Part shown: piece after piece, positions 8,737-16,417 of the stretch
Layout: every line of letters begins with the position of its first letter
Numbering within the stretch: position 1 is the first letter of the stretch
Assembly (NCBI RefSeq): GCF_023638055.1
Contig: NZ_JAKRVY010000002.1
Coordinates: 1 to 64,000, forward strand
DNA: 64,000 bases
DNA from: Natranaeroarchaeum aerophilus
GTDB lineage: Archaea; Halobacteriota; Halobacteria; Halobacteriales; Natronoarchaeaceae
Direction: 5' to 3'
The notes under the pieces: generated by a model
Databases searched by the model: none
What the model was told of the DNA's origin: nothing
What the model saw: only the letters and a program-made list of their open reading frames with translations
Program-made: the position numbers and the translations under genes

Positions 8737-9020
8737 TATGGTGGAGAACGGAGGGTGATAACTGATATAGAAACAACGTCCCGTCATAACTATCAGCATA
8801 GAGTGCATAGATTTATACGATGGTGTCGAGTACCGGCCATTGCCTAAATCGCCGATCGATACATGGAACGACGAGCAGTCGTTCTGTGACCGGAACGAAT
8901 CGGAGTTGAGCCGGGCGGAAAGGATGTCTTGTTCTTCTTCGATCGCCATTCTACTCGCTCTACTGCCGGACCAGCCCGCCACTTCTTATTTCAGACCAGC
9001 CCCTACTCCCGCTACCCTAT

Positions 9021-9042
9021 TTTCACCGGAAATCCGGTGTGT
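9021..9042 (+). repeat. ORB-like repeat 3
   Basis: Reads TTTCACCGGAAATCCGGTGT then GT on the plus strand. It is the inner right-hand element of the origin, 57 bases from repeat 4. Confidence 0.72.
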
Positions 9043-9077
9043 CTCTCTCACACGTCTGTCCCGAAAACGGAAGCTAC

Positions 9078-9099
9078 TTTCACCGGAAACACGGTGTGG
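9078..9099 (+). repeat. ORB-like repeat 4, abutting the cdc6 start
   Basis: Reads TTTCACCGGAAACACGGTGT then GG on the plus strand. Its end is only five bases before the preferred ATG of the cdc6 gene at 9105. A protein bound here would therefore also cover the transcription or translation start of its own gene. Confidence 0.72.
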
Positions 9100-9104
9100 T
9101 GCGT

Positions 9105-10301
9105 ATGGATGCAGACGACGAGTTGTTCACCCGGGAGGATCCGATCTTCGCCAACAAGGAGTTACTGGAGATCAACCACCTCCCCGAGAAGAACCGGATC
9201 GTCGGCCGCGACGACGAGATCCAGTCGCTGGCCAACGCCGTCAATCCCGCTATCTTCGGGCAAAGCCCGAGTAACCTGCTGATTTACGGGAAGACGGGGA
9301 CCGGAAAGTCCCTCTGTGCGAAGCACGTCTCCGGACGGCTGATAGAGACGGCTGACCAGGAAGGCGTGACCATTACATACGCGTACATCGACTGTTCGCA
9401 GGATACGACCGAAACGCAGGCAGTCCAGTCGCTCGCAGCGTCGATCAACGACCCCGAGAAAACTGGCGTCTCGATCCCGGACAAGGGAATCAGCACGGCG
9501 ACCTACTACAAACGCCTCTGGTCGATTCTCGACGCCCAGTACGATGTCGTGCTCGTGATTCTCGATGAAATCGACAAGCTCGAATCGGACTCGATCCTGA
9601 TGCAGCTCTCGCGGGCGGGCGAAGCAGGCAAGATCGACGACTGCAAGATCGGTGCGATCGGTATCAGCAACAAGATCAAGTACAAAGACCGGATGGACGA
9701 GCGTGTCAAGAGCAGCCTCTGTGAACGGGAGTTCGTCTTCCCGCCGTACGACGCAAACCAGCTCCGGTCGATTATGAACGCGCGGAAGGACGCATTCCGC
9801 GACGGCGTGCTTGAATCCGGCGTCATTCCACGGGCCGCCGCACTGGCGGCTCAGGAACACGGAGATGCCCGGAAGGCAATCGATATGTTGCGATATGCCG
9901 GTGAGATCGCACAGGCGAACAACGCCGACACGGTTCGTGAGGAGTTCGTCACCGACGCCCGCGAGAAGGCCGAGACCGACCGGTTCCGCGAGCTGATCCG
10001 CGGTGCGACGCCACACTCGCGGTACGTCCTGCAGGCGCTGACCCACCTCTCAGTCAACGAGCCTGAACAGGACGGCTTCCGGACGACTGCGATCTACGAT
10101 GTCTACGAACGACTCTGTGAGGATGTCGGCTCGGACCCACTCTCGCTACGCCGGGTCCGCGACCTGCTGAAAGAACACGCGTTCCTCGATGTTCTCGAAC
10201 AGTCCCGACACTCCGGCGGGAGCGCGGAAGGCAACTTCACGAAACACCGACTGCTAGAGGACCCCGACGTCGTCCGCGACGTCCTCGTGAACATCGAGTG
10301 A
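9105..10301 (+). CDS. cdc6: Orc1/Cdc6-type replication initiator
   Basis: An AAA+ origin-binding initiator of 398 residues from the chosen start. Walker A is IYGKTGTGKS near residue 60, Walker B is VLVILDEIDKL, sensor 1 lies around GAIGISNKI, and the C-terminal winged-helix domain starts near LIRGATPHSRYVLQAL. The frame is open from 9039, but translation from there would run through origin repeat 4; MDADDELFTREDPIF resembles family N-termini, so I start at 9105. The gene is flanked by origin repeats on both sides, so it should recognise these boxes and may repress itself. It is one of probably several paralogues in the genome. Confidence 0.95.
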   Translation: MDADDELFTREDPIFANKELLEINHLPEKNRIVGRDDEIQSLANAVNPAIFGQSPSNLLIYGKTGTGKSLCAKHVSGRLIETADQEGVTITYAYIDCSQDTTETQAVQSLAASINDPEKTGVSIPDKGISTATYYKRLWSILDAQYDVVLVILDEIDKLESDSILMQLSRAGEAGKIDDCKIGAIGISNKIKYKDRMDERVKSSLCEREFVFPPYDANQLRSIMNARKDAFRDGVLESGVIPRAAALAAQEHGDARKAIDMLRYAGEIAQANNADTVREEFVTDAREKAETDRFRELIRGATPHSRYVLQALTHLSVNEPEQDGFRTTAIYDVYERLCEDVGSDPLSLRRVRDLLKEHAFLDVLEQSRHSGGSAEGNFTKHRLLEDPDVVRDVLVNIE

Positions 10302-10364
10302 TGCGGACCGCTCTCTCCGCGGAGCCGCCCTAACACCCGTTTTGTCGCCGCCCCTCCATACGCA

Positions 10365-10386
10365 TTTCATCGGAAATGCGGTGTAT
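10365..10386 (+). repeat. ORB-like repeat 5
   Basis: Reads TTTCATCGGAAATGCGGTGT then AT. It lies about 60 bases after the cdc6 stop codon and has the same orientation as repeats 3, 4 and 6. Confidence 0.68.
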
Positions 10387-10419
10387 ACTGGATATCTGTG
10401 AAGTACACGCAGAGCAAGT

Positions 10420-10442
10420 GTTCCACCGGAAACCTGGTGTGT
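10420..10442 (+). repeat. ORB-like repeat 6
   Basis: Reads GTTCCACCGGAAACCTGGTG then TGT. It is the copy closest to the canonical haloarchaeal ORB core (TTCCACCGGAAAC) and lies 55 bases from repeat 5, almost the same spacing as repeats 3 and 4. Confidence 0.7.
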
Positions 10443-10767
10443 CTCTCTGTCAGGGCCGAACCTGCAAACTCCGAGTCCAGATGGACAGGAGGGTACGGCT
10501 GTCTGGGCCAGCCATCGGTTCGGCCGTTCGAGTAACTTCCCCACCGTTGTGGTACAGTTCGGGAAGCCCGGTCATCGTCGGACTTTGCCCGAATGCTTGC
10601 GGGATCTCCGAACCCTCCCTGTTAACGACGGGATGGGGTCATCGGGGCACTGCATATTGCCGGTCTATTGGCGCTGCTTGTTCAACCACCAAACAATATA
10701 TTATCTATAACGACAGTTTAATTTACCAAGGTTCCAATTGCTTCATAATCACCATAGTGATCCATTG

Positions 10768-11715
10768 ATGGATGTCTTCCACGACTCCGACACCGTAGTG
10801 CACCGACGACAGATGACCGATATGAATACTCCTACTATCGCTGTGCCGCCTGACACAGCCTGCAAGACCTGTCATGAGTGTGGGGGTGAAGTACGCCATA
10901 CAGACGACGAACGGATCTGTACGGAGTGTGGGCTGGTACTGGTGCGAGACAGGATCGACCGCGGACCCGACTGGCGATGCCTCGACGATACTGGGCAGCG
11001 GCGAACCGGCGCGCCGGTCGATCGGACCCGTCACGACGGCGGGATATCGACATGCATCGGCTACGGGGAGGGGACCGATATCACAGAAGCGCGGGCACAG
11101 CAACTGATTCGAATCCGAACCCTCCACAACCGCTCTCGCTTCGAATCGAAGGCAGAGCGCAACAGAGCATACGGATTCACCGAGATCAAGCGGATCGTCT
11201 CGTCCCGATCGCTGTCGAGATCGATCGAAGAGCAGGCCTGCTCGCTGTTCGAGTCAGCCCAGTCGGAGGGACTGTTGAGTGGTCGGTCGATCGAAGGGTT
11301 CTCCGCGGGGGCGGTGTATGCCGTCTGTCGTGTCCAGTCGATCCCCCGGACGATCGAGGAGATCGTCGCCGTGGCCCGGGCGGATCGGGACGAACTCGGT
11401 GTCGCATACGACGCGCTCAACCGTGAACTCGGCCTACCGACCGGCCCGATCTCGCCTTTGACGTATCTCCCCCGGTATGCCAGCGAACTGGAACTGGCAA
11501 ACGACATCGAGATGCGTGCACGGGAGTACGTCGATGCCATCGTTACGGCCGGTAAGCTCGGTGGAAAGAACCCGAGTGGCGTCGCAGCAGCCTGCCTGTA
11601 CATGGCTGCGTACGATTTCGGCGTCGACGTCACCCAGACCGCGGCCGCGGACGTTGCCGGCGTCTCCCGGATGACGATTCGGTCGCGGATCACGGAGCTG
11701 AAGGAACTCGATTGA
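10768..11715 (+). CDS. tfb: transcription initiation factor IIB (TFB) homologue
   Basis: Archaeal general transcription factor that bridges TBP-bound promoters and RNA polymerase. The N-terminal zinc ribbon is CHECGGEV ... CTECGLVL. The B-reader/linker is short (PDWRCLDDTGQRRTGAP, then DGGISTCIGYGEG). Two cyclin repeats follow, the first from LSRSIEEQACSLFESA and the second from YASELELANDIEMRAREYVDAI to the end. Start choice is uncertain: ATG at 10768 and ATG at 10813 are both open, and a TATA-like AT-rich patch lies just upstream. Haloarchaea carry many TFB paralogues; the divergent linker suggests an alternative rather than the housekeeping copy. Confidence 0.9.
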   Translation: MDVFHDSDTVVHRRQMTDMNTPTIAVPPDTACKTCHECGGEVRHTDDERICTECGLVLVRDRIDRGPDWRCLDDTGQRRTGAPVDRTRHDGGISTCIGYGEGTDITEARAQQLIRIRTLHNRSRFESKAERNRAYGFTEIKRIVSSRSLSRSIEEQACSLFESAQSEGLLSGRSIEGFSAGAVYAVCRVQSIPRTIEEIVAVARADRDELGVAYDALNRELGLPTGPISPLTYLPRYASELELANDIEMRAREYVDAIVTAGKLGGKNPSGVAAACLYMAAYDFGVDVTQTAAADVAGVSRMTIRSRITELKELD

Positions 11716-11784
11716 GTATTTCAGCCACATATCAACTTTCCCGTAGCTGTCTAAGTTCAAAAGTGATGGCGCAGCAATAAGGAC

Positions 11785-13074
11785 ATGATCGCAATTACAG
11801 GTGCGAAAGGTGGCTGTGGAAAATCGACCGTAACGGTCGGGCTTGCGCGTGCGTTCGCCCGGTCAGAGACATCTGCGATTACGGTCGACGCCGACAGACA
11901 GCTCCCGAACCTGCACGTAATGACCGGTCTCGACCGTGAGCCGACCCTCGCGGAACTCAAGCGAGGGCAGTCGCTCGATACGATCGCACAGACCGATCCC
12001 GAATCGCCGACTGTCGGCGTCGTCCCTGCGCCAAAACCCTCCCAGCCCTTCGAGTTCGAGCCCCATCGCGAGGCGTTTGATACCGACGGCACACAGTTGC
12101 TGGTCGATTGTCCGTCCGGAGCCGGGCCCGATGTCGTCGAGCCGGTTCGACAGGCCGACGGCGTGATCGTCGTTGCGACCGACACCGACCGCGGGCTCGA
12201 CGCCGCCGAAACGTCGATCGAACTGGCACGCCGACTCGACGTACCGGTCTACGGTGCCGTACTGAACCAGTGTTCGGAGGTTCCGACCCAGGCCAACCGC
12301 TGGGAGGGCGTTCCGTTGCTGGGCTGTGTTCCCGACCGGCCCTCCCCCCTGCTGAACCAGACCGTCGAGGAATCGTTCGACGAGATCGTCACGCGACTGT
12401 CGGCACAGTCGGCCGCCGACCGCTCCCTGCCCGAATACGGCGGGGACCGGCTCCCGGTCGGAACGCCGGAACTCGACGATCAACTCGATGGGGGCGTCCC
12501 ACCGGGATCGATCGTTGCACTGGTCGGAGAGCCCTCCAGTCAGGCAGAGCAGCTTCTCTACTCTGCGACCGATGTCCGCGGCACTCTATATATATCGACT
12601 CTCCAGCCCCGCGGAGCCGTCAGGCAGTCGATCGATACGACCGGGCTGCCGACCGGCAATCCCACCATCAGGGAAGTCGGTGGCGAGACGCCGATCGAGG
12701 ACGCCACAGAGCTCATCGAGAAGCTCCCGAACGCGGCGAACCTGATCATCGACGGCACGGACCCCCTCGAACAACAGGATCGATCCACGTATCTGTCCTT
12801 TCTCGGGACGCTCAAGGAGCGACTCGTGGATACTGACAGCATCGGACTGCTCCACTGTCTCGGTGACAGCTCGCATCGGCGAACCGCAACGTTACGCGCT
12901 GCCGATATCGTACTCGAGTTCGAAACGATCCGGCCGGGTATCGAGGGCGATGCGGCCCACTACGTGACGATCCCGAAGTATCGCCCGGCAGATACGGCCA
13001 CCGAGCCGGTTACCCTGACGTTCGCTACTGACTCGCGAACCGGGCCGATCGAGTCTCCAACGGGATCAAACTGA
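11785..13074 (+). CDS. ParA/MinD-type ATPase fused to a degenerate KaiC/RecA-like domain
   Basis: A 429-residue two-domain protein. Residues 1-215 are a deviant-Walker ATPase: TGAKGGCGKST at the start, LLVDCPSGAGPD as the switch II/Walker B region, and GAVLNQCSE. Residues about 225-400 resemble a KaiC/RecA-like domain, opening PVGTPELDDQLDGGVPPGS. There the expected P-loop is replaced by VGEPSSQAEQLL with no GK[S/T], while a Walker B-like LIIDGTDPL remains. The second domain is thus probably a non-hydrolysing scaffold or regulator. It is the first gene of a five-gene operon with RCK_C-like membrane proteins and a second MinD, which suggests spatial control at the membrane. Confidence 0.85.
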   Translation: MIAITGAKGGCGKSTVTVGLARAFARSETSAITVDADRQLPNLHVMTGLDREPTLAELKRGQSLDTIAQTDPESPTVGVVPAPKPSQPFEFEPHREAFDTDGTQLLVDCPSGAGPDVVEPVRQADGVIVVATDTDRGLDAAETSIELARRLDVPVYGAVLNQCSEVPTQANRWEGVPLLGCVPDRPSPLLNQTVEESFDEIVTRLSAQSAADRSLPEYGGDRLPVGTPELDDQLDGGVPPGSIVALVGEPSSQAEQLLYSATDVRGTLYISTLQPRGAVRQSIDTTGLPTGNPTIREVGGETPIEDATELIEKLPNAANLIIDGTDPLEQQDRSTYLSFLGTLKERLVDTDSIGLLHCLGDSSHRRTATLRAADIVLEFETIRPGIEGDAAHYVTIPKYRPADTATEPVTLTFATDSRTGPIESPTGSN

Positions 13075-13086
13075 GAGGGACCGACG

Positions 13087-14190
13087 ATGCTCGACCTACC
13101 AAACGAGGCCTTGCTGGGTATCGCGTACGGACTGCTAACTGGCTTCGTTCCCGCCCTGTTCGTCGGCTTCGCGGCGATCGGAGCCGTTATCGGCTGGGAC
13201 GAGGAACTGCCACCACTTGCTGGTGGCGCTGTCGCGGTACCATTCGCGGTCGGCACCGGCACGATGCTCGGCGTGTTTGTGCCGACCGACGGTCCCGCTG
13301 CGGTTCCGCGGATGCTACTGGGGGGTGGTGTCGTGATGACGCTGGGGGTCGTGGCGACGACCCACGGCACGACCGTAGCACGCAACCTTCCCCAGGACCG
13401 AGCCGCTGTAACGGTCAGAGGCGCGAGTCTCGGACAGGATGCCATCGATGCAGTCGATGCTGCCGGACAGGTGACGATTCGATCGAGTGGACAGATCCGT
13501 ACGTTCGACGGCTGTCCGTCGCCCTCACCGGCACTCCGAGAGCGTCTGGAGGCTGCGCGGTGGCGATTCCCTGCTGACCTGCAGCTCGCGGAAATCGAAC
13601 GCCGACTCGCAGTACGGCTGGAACACGAACACGATCTCTCGCTTGTCGATGTTTCGGTTGATGGACGGGGGATCGCGACGCTCACTGTTGCCCCGTCGGT
13701 CAAGGGCGTGGCATCGACGCTCGACGATGGCCGCCGGGCAGTGACCGTTACCGGACTCGTCCCGACCGGGATCGAACCGGGGGACCGCGTTATGCTTGGC
13801 ACCTCCGCGGACCCAGTCAAGGGTGATGTACTCGCCGTGGGTGAACGGGGCCATTCAGTCGGCGACGCTGGTCCCGGCGTGGCAGTCGCCGAACGACCGC
13901 TCACTGTGGCGGTAGATACGGCCGATGCACGACTGTTGCTAGACGATGTGACCTACCGCATTGCCGTTGTCCCGAGCGGGGAGAACCACGAGTTCGAGGT
14001 CACAACGCTGCTCGAAGAAACAGGTAATCCGGTTCGGATAACTGAGGGTGAGAGGGATCACAACTCGGGTATCGAACCAATCGCCGTCAGAGGAGAGGAT
14101 GACCAATGGCAGTTCTCTCCAGACGAGATCGATTCCCCTGCTCGGCAGGCGTTCGTCGCCGAACCGCAGCAGGGAGGTGGGACGGAATGA
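13087..14190 (+). CDS. membrane protein with TrkA-C/RCK_C-like domain (A)
   Basis: A 367-residue protein with three hydrophobic segments in the first 105 residues (from LLGIAYGLLTGFVPALFVGF, PPLAGGAVAVPFAVGTG and MLLGGGVVMTLGVV). The rest is a long soluble part. Its middle has the pattern of an RCK_C (TrkA C-terminal) ligand-binding domain: VKGVASTLDDGRRAVTVTG followed by GIEPGDRVMLGTS. There is no ion-channel pore signature, so calling it a potassium transporter would be unjustified. It starts 12 bases after the ParA-KaiC gene and overlaps the next gene by four bases. The function is inferred only as membrane-anchored ligand sensing. Confidence 0.82.
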   Translation: MLDLPNEALLGIAYGLLTGFVPALFVGFAAIGAVIGWDEELPPLAGGAVAVPFAVGTGTMLGVFVPTDGPAAVPRMLLGGGVVMTLGVVATTHGTTVARNLPQDRAAVTVRGASLGQDAIDAVDAAGQVTIRSSGQIRTFDGCPSPSPALRERLEAARWRFPADLQLAEIERRLAVRLEHEHDLSLVDVSVDGRGIATLTVAPSVKGVASTLDDGRRAVTVTGLVPTGIEPGDRVMLGTSADPVKGDVLAVGERGHSVGDAGPGVAVAERPLTVAVDTADARLLLDDVTYRIAVVPSGENHEFEVTTLLEETGNPVRITEGERDHNSGIEPIAVRGEDDQWQFSPDEIDSPARQAFVAEPQQGGGTE

Positions 14191-15332
14191 TCGGCAGCTT
14201 TACTCCGGAACTCGCCCGCGAGATTGCAGTCGGTGTCGTGGGAATGGCACTGTTGGCCGGTACTGTCGGGCTCCTTCTCGGGCTCGCGTACCGCTGGGTG
14301 ACGATGCGTGCCCCGCCCACCGGGACGACCCCAGTTGCTGGACTGACGGCAGTCGCACTCTACCTGACCGGCAGTGCATTCAACACCCGCCACCTGTTGG
14401 CCGACCTCCCTCTCGATCACCACCTTACCGCCGGGTATCTTCTCGGAACCTTTCTGGCCGCCGGGCTGATCACCGTATGGGCTGGCGAGATCGGCGATCG
14501 GATCGGCTGTCAGGCTATCGGTCTCTCTCCGATCGATGCTGACGGCGATGCGGCCGAGACGATCCGCTCGTCCCGGCTCGGGATGGCACTCGATCTACCA
14601 GGGGATATCGGTAGCGTGGAGGGATACCGGGCGGTCGACGACGCGACCCGTCGTGCGATCGCTGGCTCGACCGTCACGCTCCCGATTGACCTCTCGATCG
14701 AACGGCGGCGAGACCGACTTGAGCGACACATCGAGCTCGAGTACGACATCGATATCGTCGATGTCCGGATGACCGACCAGGGCCTCGTCGATCGGGTACA
14801 GGTCGGTCGTCGGCCGACCGGGCTCGGATCGATGCTCCCGCCCGGTCGTGTCGCGGTCGCGATTCGCGCGGAGATGACACCTGACGCCAGTCTCGGCGAT
14901 CCGATCGAGATCCGGTCGCCGGAGGACGATGGGCGACTCATCACTACCGGAACACTTCGGGGGACTGATGGGCGGATAGCGACGGTCATCGTCGACGAGG
15001 AGTGGGCGGATATCGACGAGGAGCGGACCTACCGGCTGGTGACACGTCCCGACGATCCGACGGACAGCCACGAGTTTGCAGCGGCGCTCCGCCGAGTCGA
15101 CGAGACCGTTGAGACGCTCACCGTCAGTGCCGACGGCCCGGCCGCCGGCGAGTTCGTCGGCTGGCTGCCCGGCCGGGCGTTGCTGATCGACCGGGACGGC
15201 GAGTTGCTCCCACTACCGGACGACAACGAGACCCTGGAGGCCGACGATGATGTCTGGATACTCGGTTCGCCCGACGAACTACCACCGTCCAATCCGCCAG
15301 CCAACGAGCAACTGGCTGGTGAGCAGCGATGA
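14187..15332 (+). CDS. membrane protein with TrkA-C/RCK_C-like domain (B)
   Basis: A 381-residue paralogue-like partner of the preceding gene. The N-terminal hydrophobic segments include IAVGVVGMALLAGTVGLLLG, VAGLTAVALYLTG and LLGTFLAAGLITVWAGEIG. The soluble part repeats the layout of the upstream protein: a helical stretch with LERHIELEYDIDIVDVRMTD, then an RCK_C-like segment PTGLGSMLPPGRVAVAIR, and a C-terminal beta-rich end. The start ATG overlaps the upstream stop (ATGA), so translation is probably coupled. The frame is open further upstream, but that part is out of place for a membrane N-terminus. The two related membrane subunits could form a heteromer. Confidence 0.82.
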   Translation: MIGSFTPELAREIAVGVVGMALLAGTVGLLLGLAYRWVTMRAPPTGTTPVAGLTAVALYLTGSAFNTRHLLADLPLDHHLTAGYLLGTFLAAGLITVWAGEIGDRIGCQAIGLSPIDADGDAAETIRSSRLGMALDLPGDIGSVEGYRAVDDATRRAIAGSTVTLPIDLSIERRRDRLERHIELEYDIDIVDVRMTDQGLVDRVQVGRRPTGLGSMLPPGRVAVAIRAEMTPDASLGDPIEIRSPEDDGRLITTGTLRGTDGRIATVIVDEEWADIDEERTYRLVTRPDDPTDSHEFAAALRRVDETVETLTVSADGPAAGEFVGWLPGRALLIDRDGELLPLPDDNETLEADDDVWILGSPDELPPSNPPANEQLAGEQR

Positions 15333-15697
15333 ACGGCCCCCGGACACACGTCGAGCGGGCGGGCGGCGTGACAACGGTCCGTGTGATCCTGACCAACGAC
15401 CGCTCGACACCACAGACCGTCAGACTCCGAAGCGAACTGGATGGCCCGGTCTGGCCACCACAGCGCAACGGCGTCGTCGATGCCCACTGGACGGACGGTG
15501 TCTGGGAGGCGACGATCCAGCCCGGCCGGAATCGCGGGGTCGGGTTCGCCAGTCCGGCACCACCGGTTGATCCACCCGTGTCGGTCGTCGCAACCGAACG
15601 CCACGACGCCGACGCGCCGGATCGATCACCCGACGCCGTGCTTGCGGATCTCGACGACTGGCGACCGACCTCGGAGGTGCTCGACAACGAGCCATGA
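15329..15697 (+). CDS. small hypothetical protein in the ParA/RCK_C operon
   Basis: A 122-residue soluble protein I do not recognise with certainty. The first about 90 residues look like a beta-sandwich-type domain (TTVRVILTNDRSTPQTVRLR ... WPPQRNGVVDAHWTDGVWEA ... GVGFASPAPP). The tail is acidic. It has no signal peptide or cysteines. The start overlaps the upstream stop by four bases and the stop overlaps the MinD start by four bases, so it is certainly part of the operon. The strict coupling suggests a stoichiometric partner of its neighbours. Confidence 0.78.
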   Translation: MNGPRTHVERAGGVTTVRVILTNDRSTPQTVRLRSELDGPVWPPQRNGVVDAHWTDGVWEATIQPGRNRGVGFASPAPPVDPPVSVVATERHDADAPDRSPDAVLADLDDWRPTSEVLDNEP

Positions 15698-16392
15698 TCG
15701 TCGCAGTCTCCGGTGGCAAGGGCGGGGTTGGCAAGTCCACGACGGCCTGGAATCTCGGCCGTGAACTGGACGCCGTCGTCGTCGATGCCGACCTGTCGAC
15801 CGCGGACTTGCCCCCCGGTAGTGGCCCGGATCTGCACGACGTGCTCGCCGGACGCGTCGAGCCGGTCGACGCCGTCGAAACTGTCGGCGAGGTTCCGATT
15901 CTCCCCTGTGGCCGCACCCTCTCCGGTGCTCGTGCGGCCGAGCTCGATCGCTTCGGTGACATCATCGAGCGCGTCGAGCGCAAGTGGGGCCGCGTCGTCG
16001 TCGACTGCCCTGCCGGGCTGGCCCGTGACGTCGGCGTCGAACTCCGAACTGCCGATCTGGCGGTCCTCGTAACGACGCCGCACAAACCCGCGCTGGTCGA
16101 CGCGTATCGCACGCACGACCTGGCGGACGATCTCGATACACCAGTCGCCAGCGTCGTGGTCAATCGCATCGAAAGCGACCGGGATCGCGAGATAGCGGAC
16201 CGACTCGGCCGCGAACTCGGCGTCGACATCACGACGATCGAGAGCCAGTCCGCGCTGGCCGAGGCACAGGCCGGCTGGGTCCCGATCCGTGACTACGAGC
16301 CCGAGGCGAGCGCGGCGACAGCCTACGAGTCGCTTGCCGATCGACTGGAACGCGCGGACGAACGGCTCTCCGATCGCGCCGAATCGCTCTGA
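15694..16392 (+). CDS. MinD/ParA-family ATPase
   Basis: A 232-residue deviant-Walker ATPase. The P-loop is SGGKGGVGKSTT at residues 5-16 with the signature lysine, followed by VVDADLSTADLPPG and VVVDCPAGLARDV. It lacks a clear C-terminal amphipathic membrane-targeting helix; the end is acidic and helical (YESLADRLERADERLSDR). Proteins of this group position cell structures or partition DNA through ATP-driven dimer cycling; in haloarchaea a MinD homologue is known to affect placement of archaella and chemoreceptors. It is the last gene of the five-gene operon and converges with the surface-protein gene, with 25 bases between stops. Confidence 0.92.
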   Translation: MIVAVSGGKGGVGKSTTAWNLGRELDAVVVDADLSTADLPPGSGPDLHDVLAGRVEPVDAVETVGEVPILPCGRTLSGARAAELDRFGDIIERVERKWGRVVVDCPAGLARDVGVELRTADLAVLVTTPHKPALVDAYRTHDLADDLDTPVASVVVNRIESDRDREIADRLGRELGVDITTIESQSALAEAQAGWVPIRDYEPEASAATAYESLADRLERADERLSDRAESL

Positions 16393-16417
16393 AAAACAAT
16401 CTGGTTTCTGAAGTCGG

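Larger units (their letters stand above)
8603..9104. other. putative replication origin (oriC-like) upstream of orc1/cdc6
   Basis: About 500 bases with no gene. It contains two origin-recognition-box-like repeats on the minus strand near the left end and two on the plus strand near the right end, facing inward around a central AT-rich stretch (about 8740-8850). An Orc1/Cdc6 gene directly follows. Inverted sets of repeats flanking an AT-rich unwinding element next to a cdc6 gene is the classic haloarchaeal origin design. Whether this is the main or a secondary origin cannot be told from the window. Base-composition skew over the whole replicon would help. Confidence 0.75.
10302..10767. other. 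intergenic region with two further ORB-like repeats
   Basis: About 465 bases between cdc6 and the TFB gene. The first part has origin repeats 5 and 6. The middle has no supported coding frame; one short inverted repeat (CTTCCC and GGGAAG, near 10538-10568) could form a weak hairpin. The last 80 bases are AT-rich, with TATA-like runs around 10697-10726 that probably form the TFB promoter. Confidence 0.5.

Noticed and set aside
9039-9104. Earlier start of the Orc1/Cdc6 protein
   Set aside because: It would translate through origin repeat 4 and adds residues with no family match.
10538-10568. Small hairpin that could be part of a non-coding RNA
   Set aside because: The stem is only six pairs with a long loop; nothing else supports an RNA gene.
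10376-10768. 130-codon plus-strand frame between cdc6 and TFB
   Set aside because: It covers the origin repeats and the AT-rich promoter and has no protein-like composition.
13087-15332. Potassium-transporter annotation for the two RCK_C-like proteins
   Set aside because: Only a TrkA-C-like domain is visible; no pore or NAD-binding RCK_N domain is seen.
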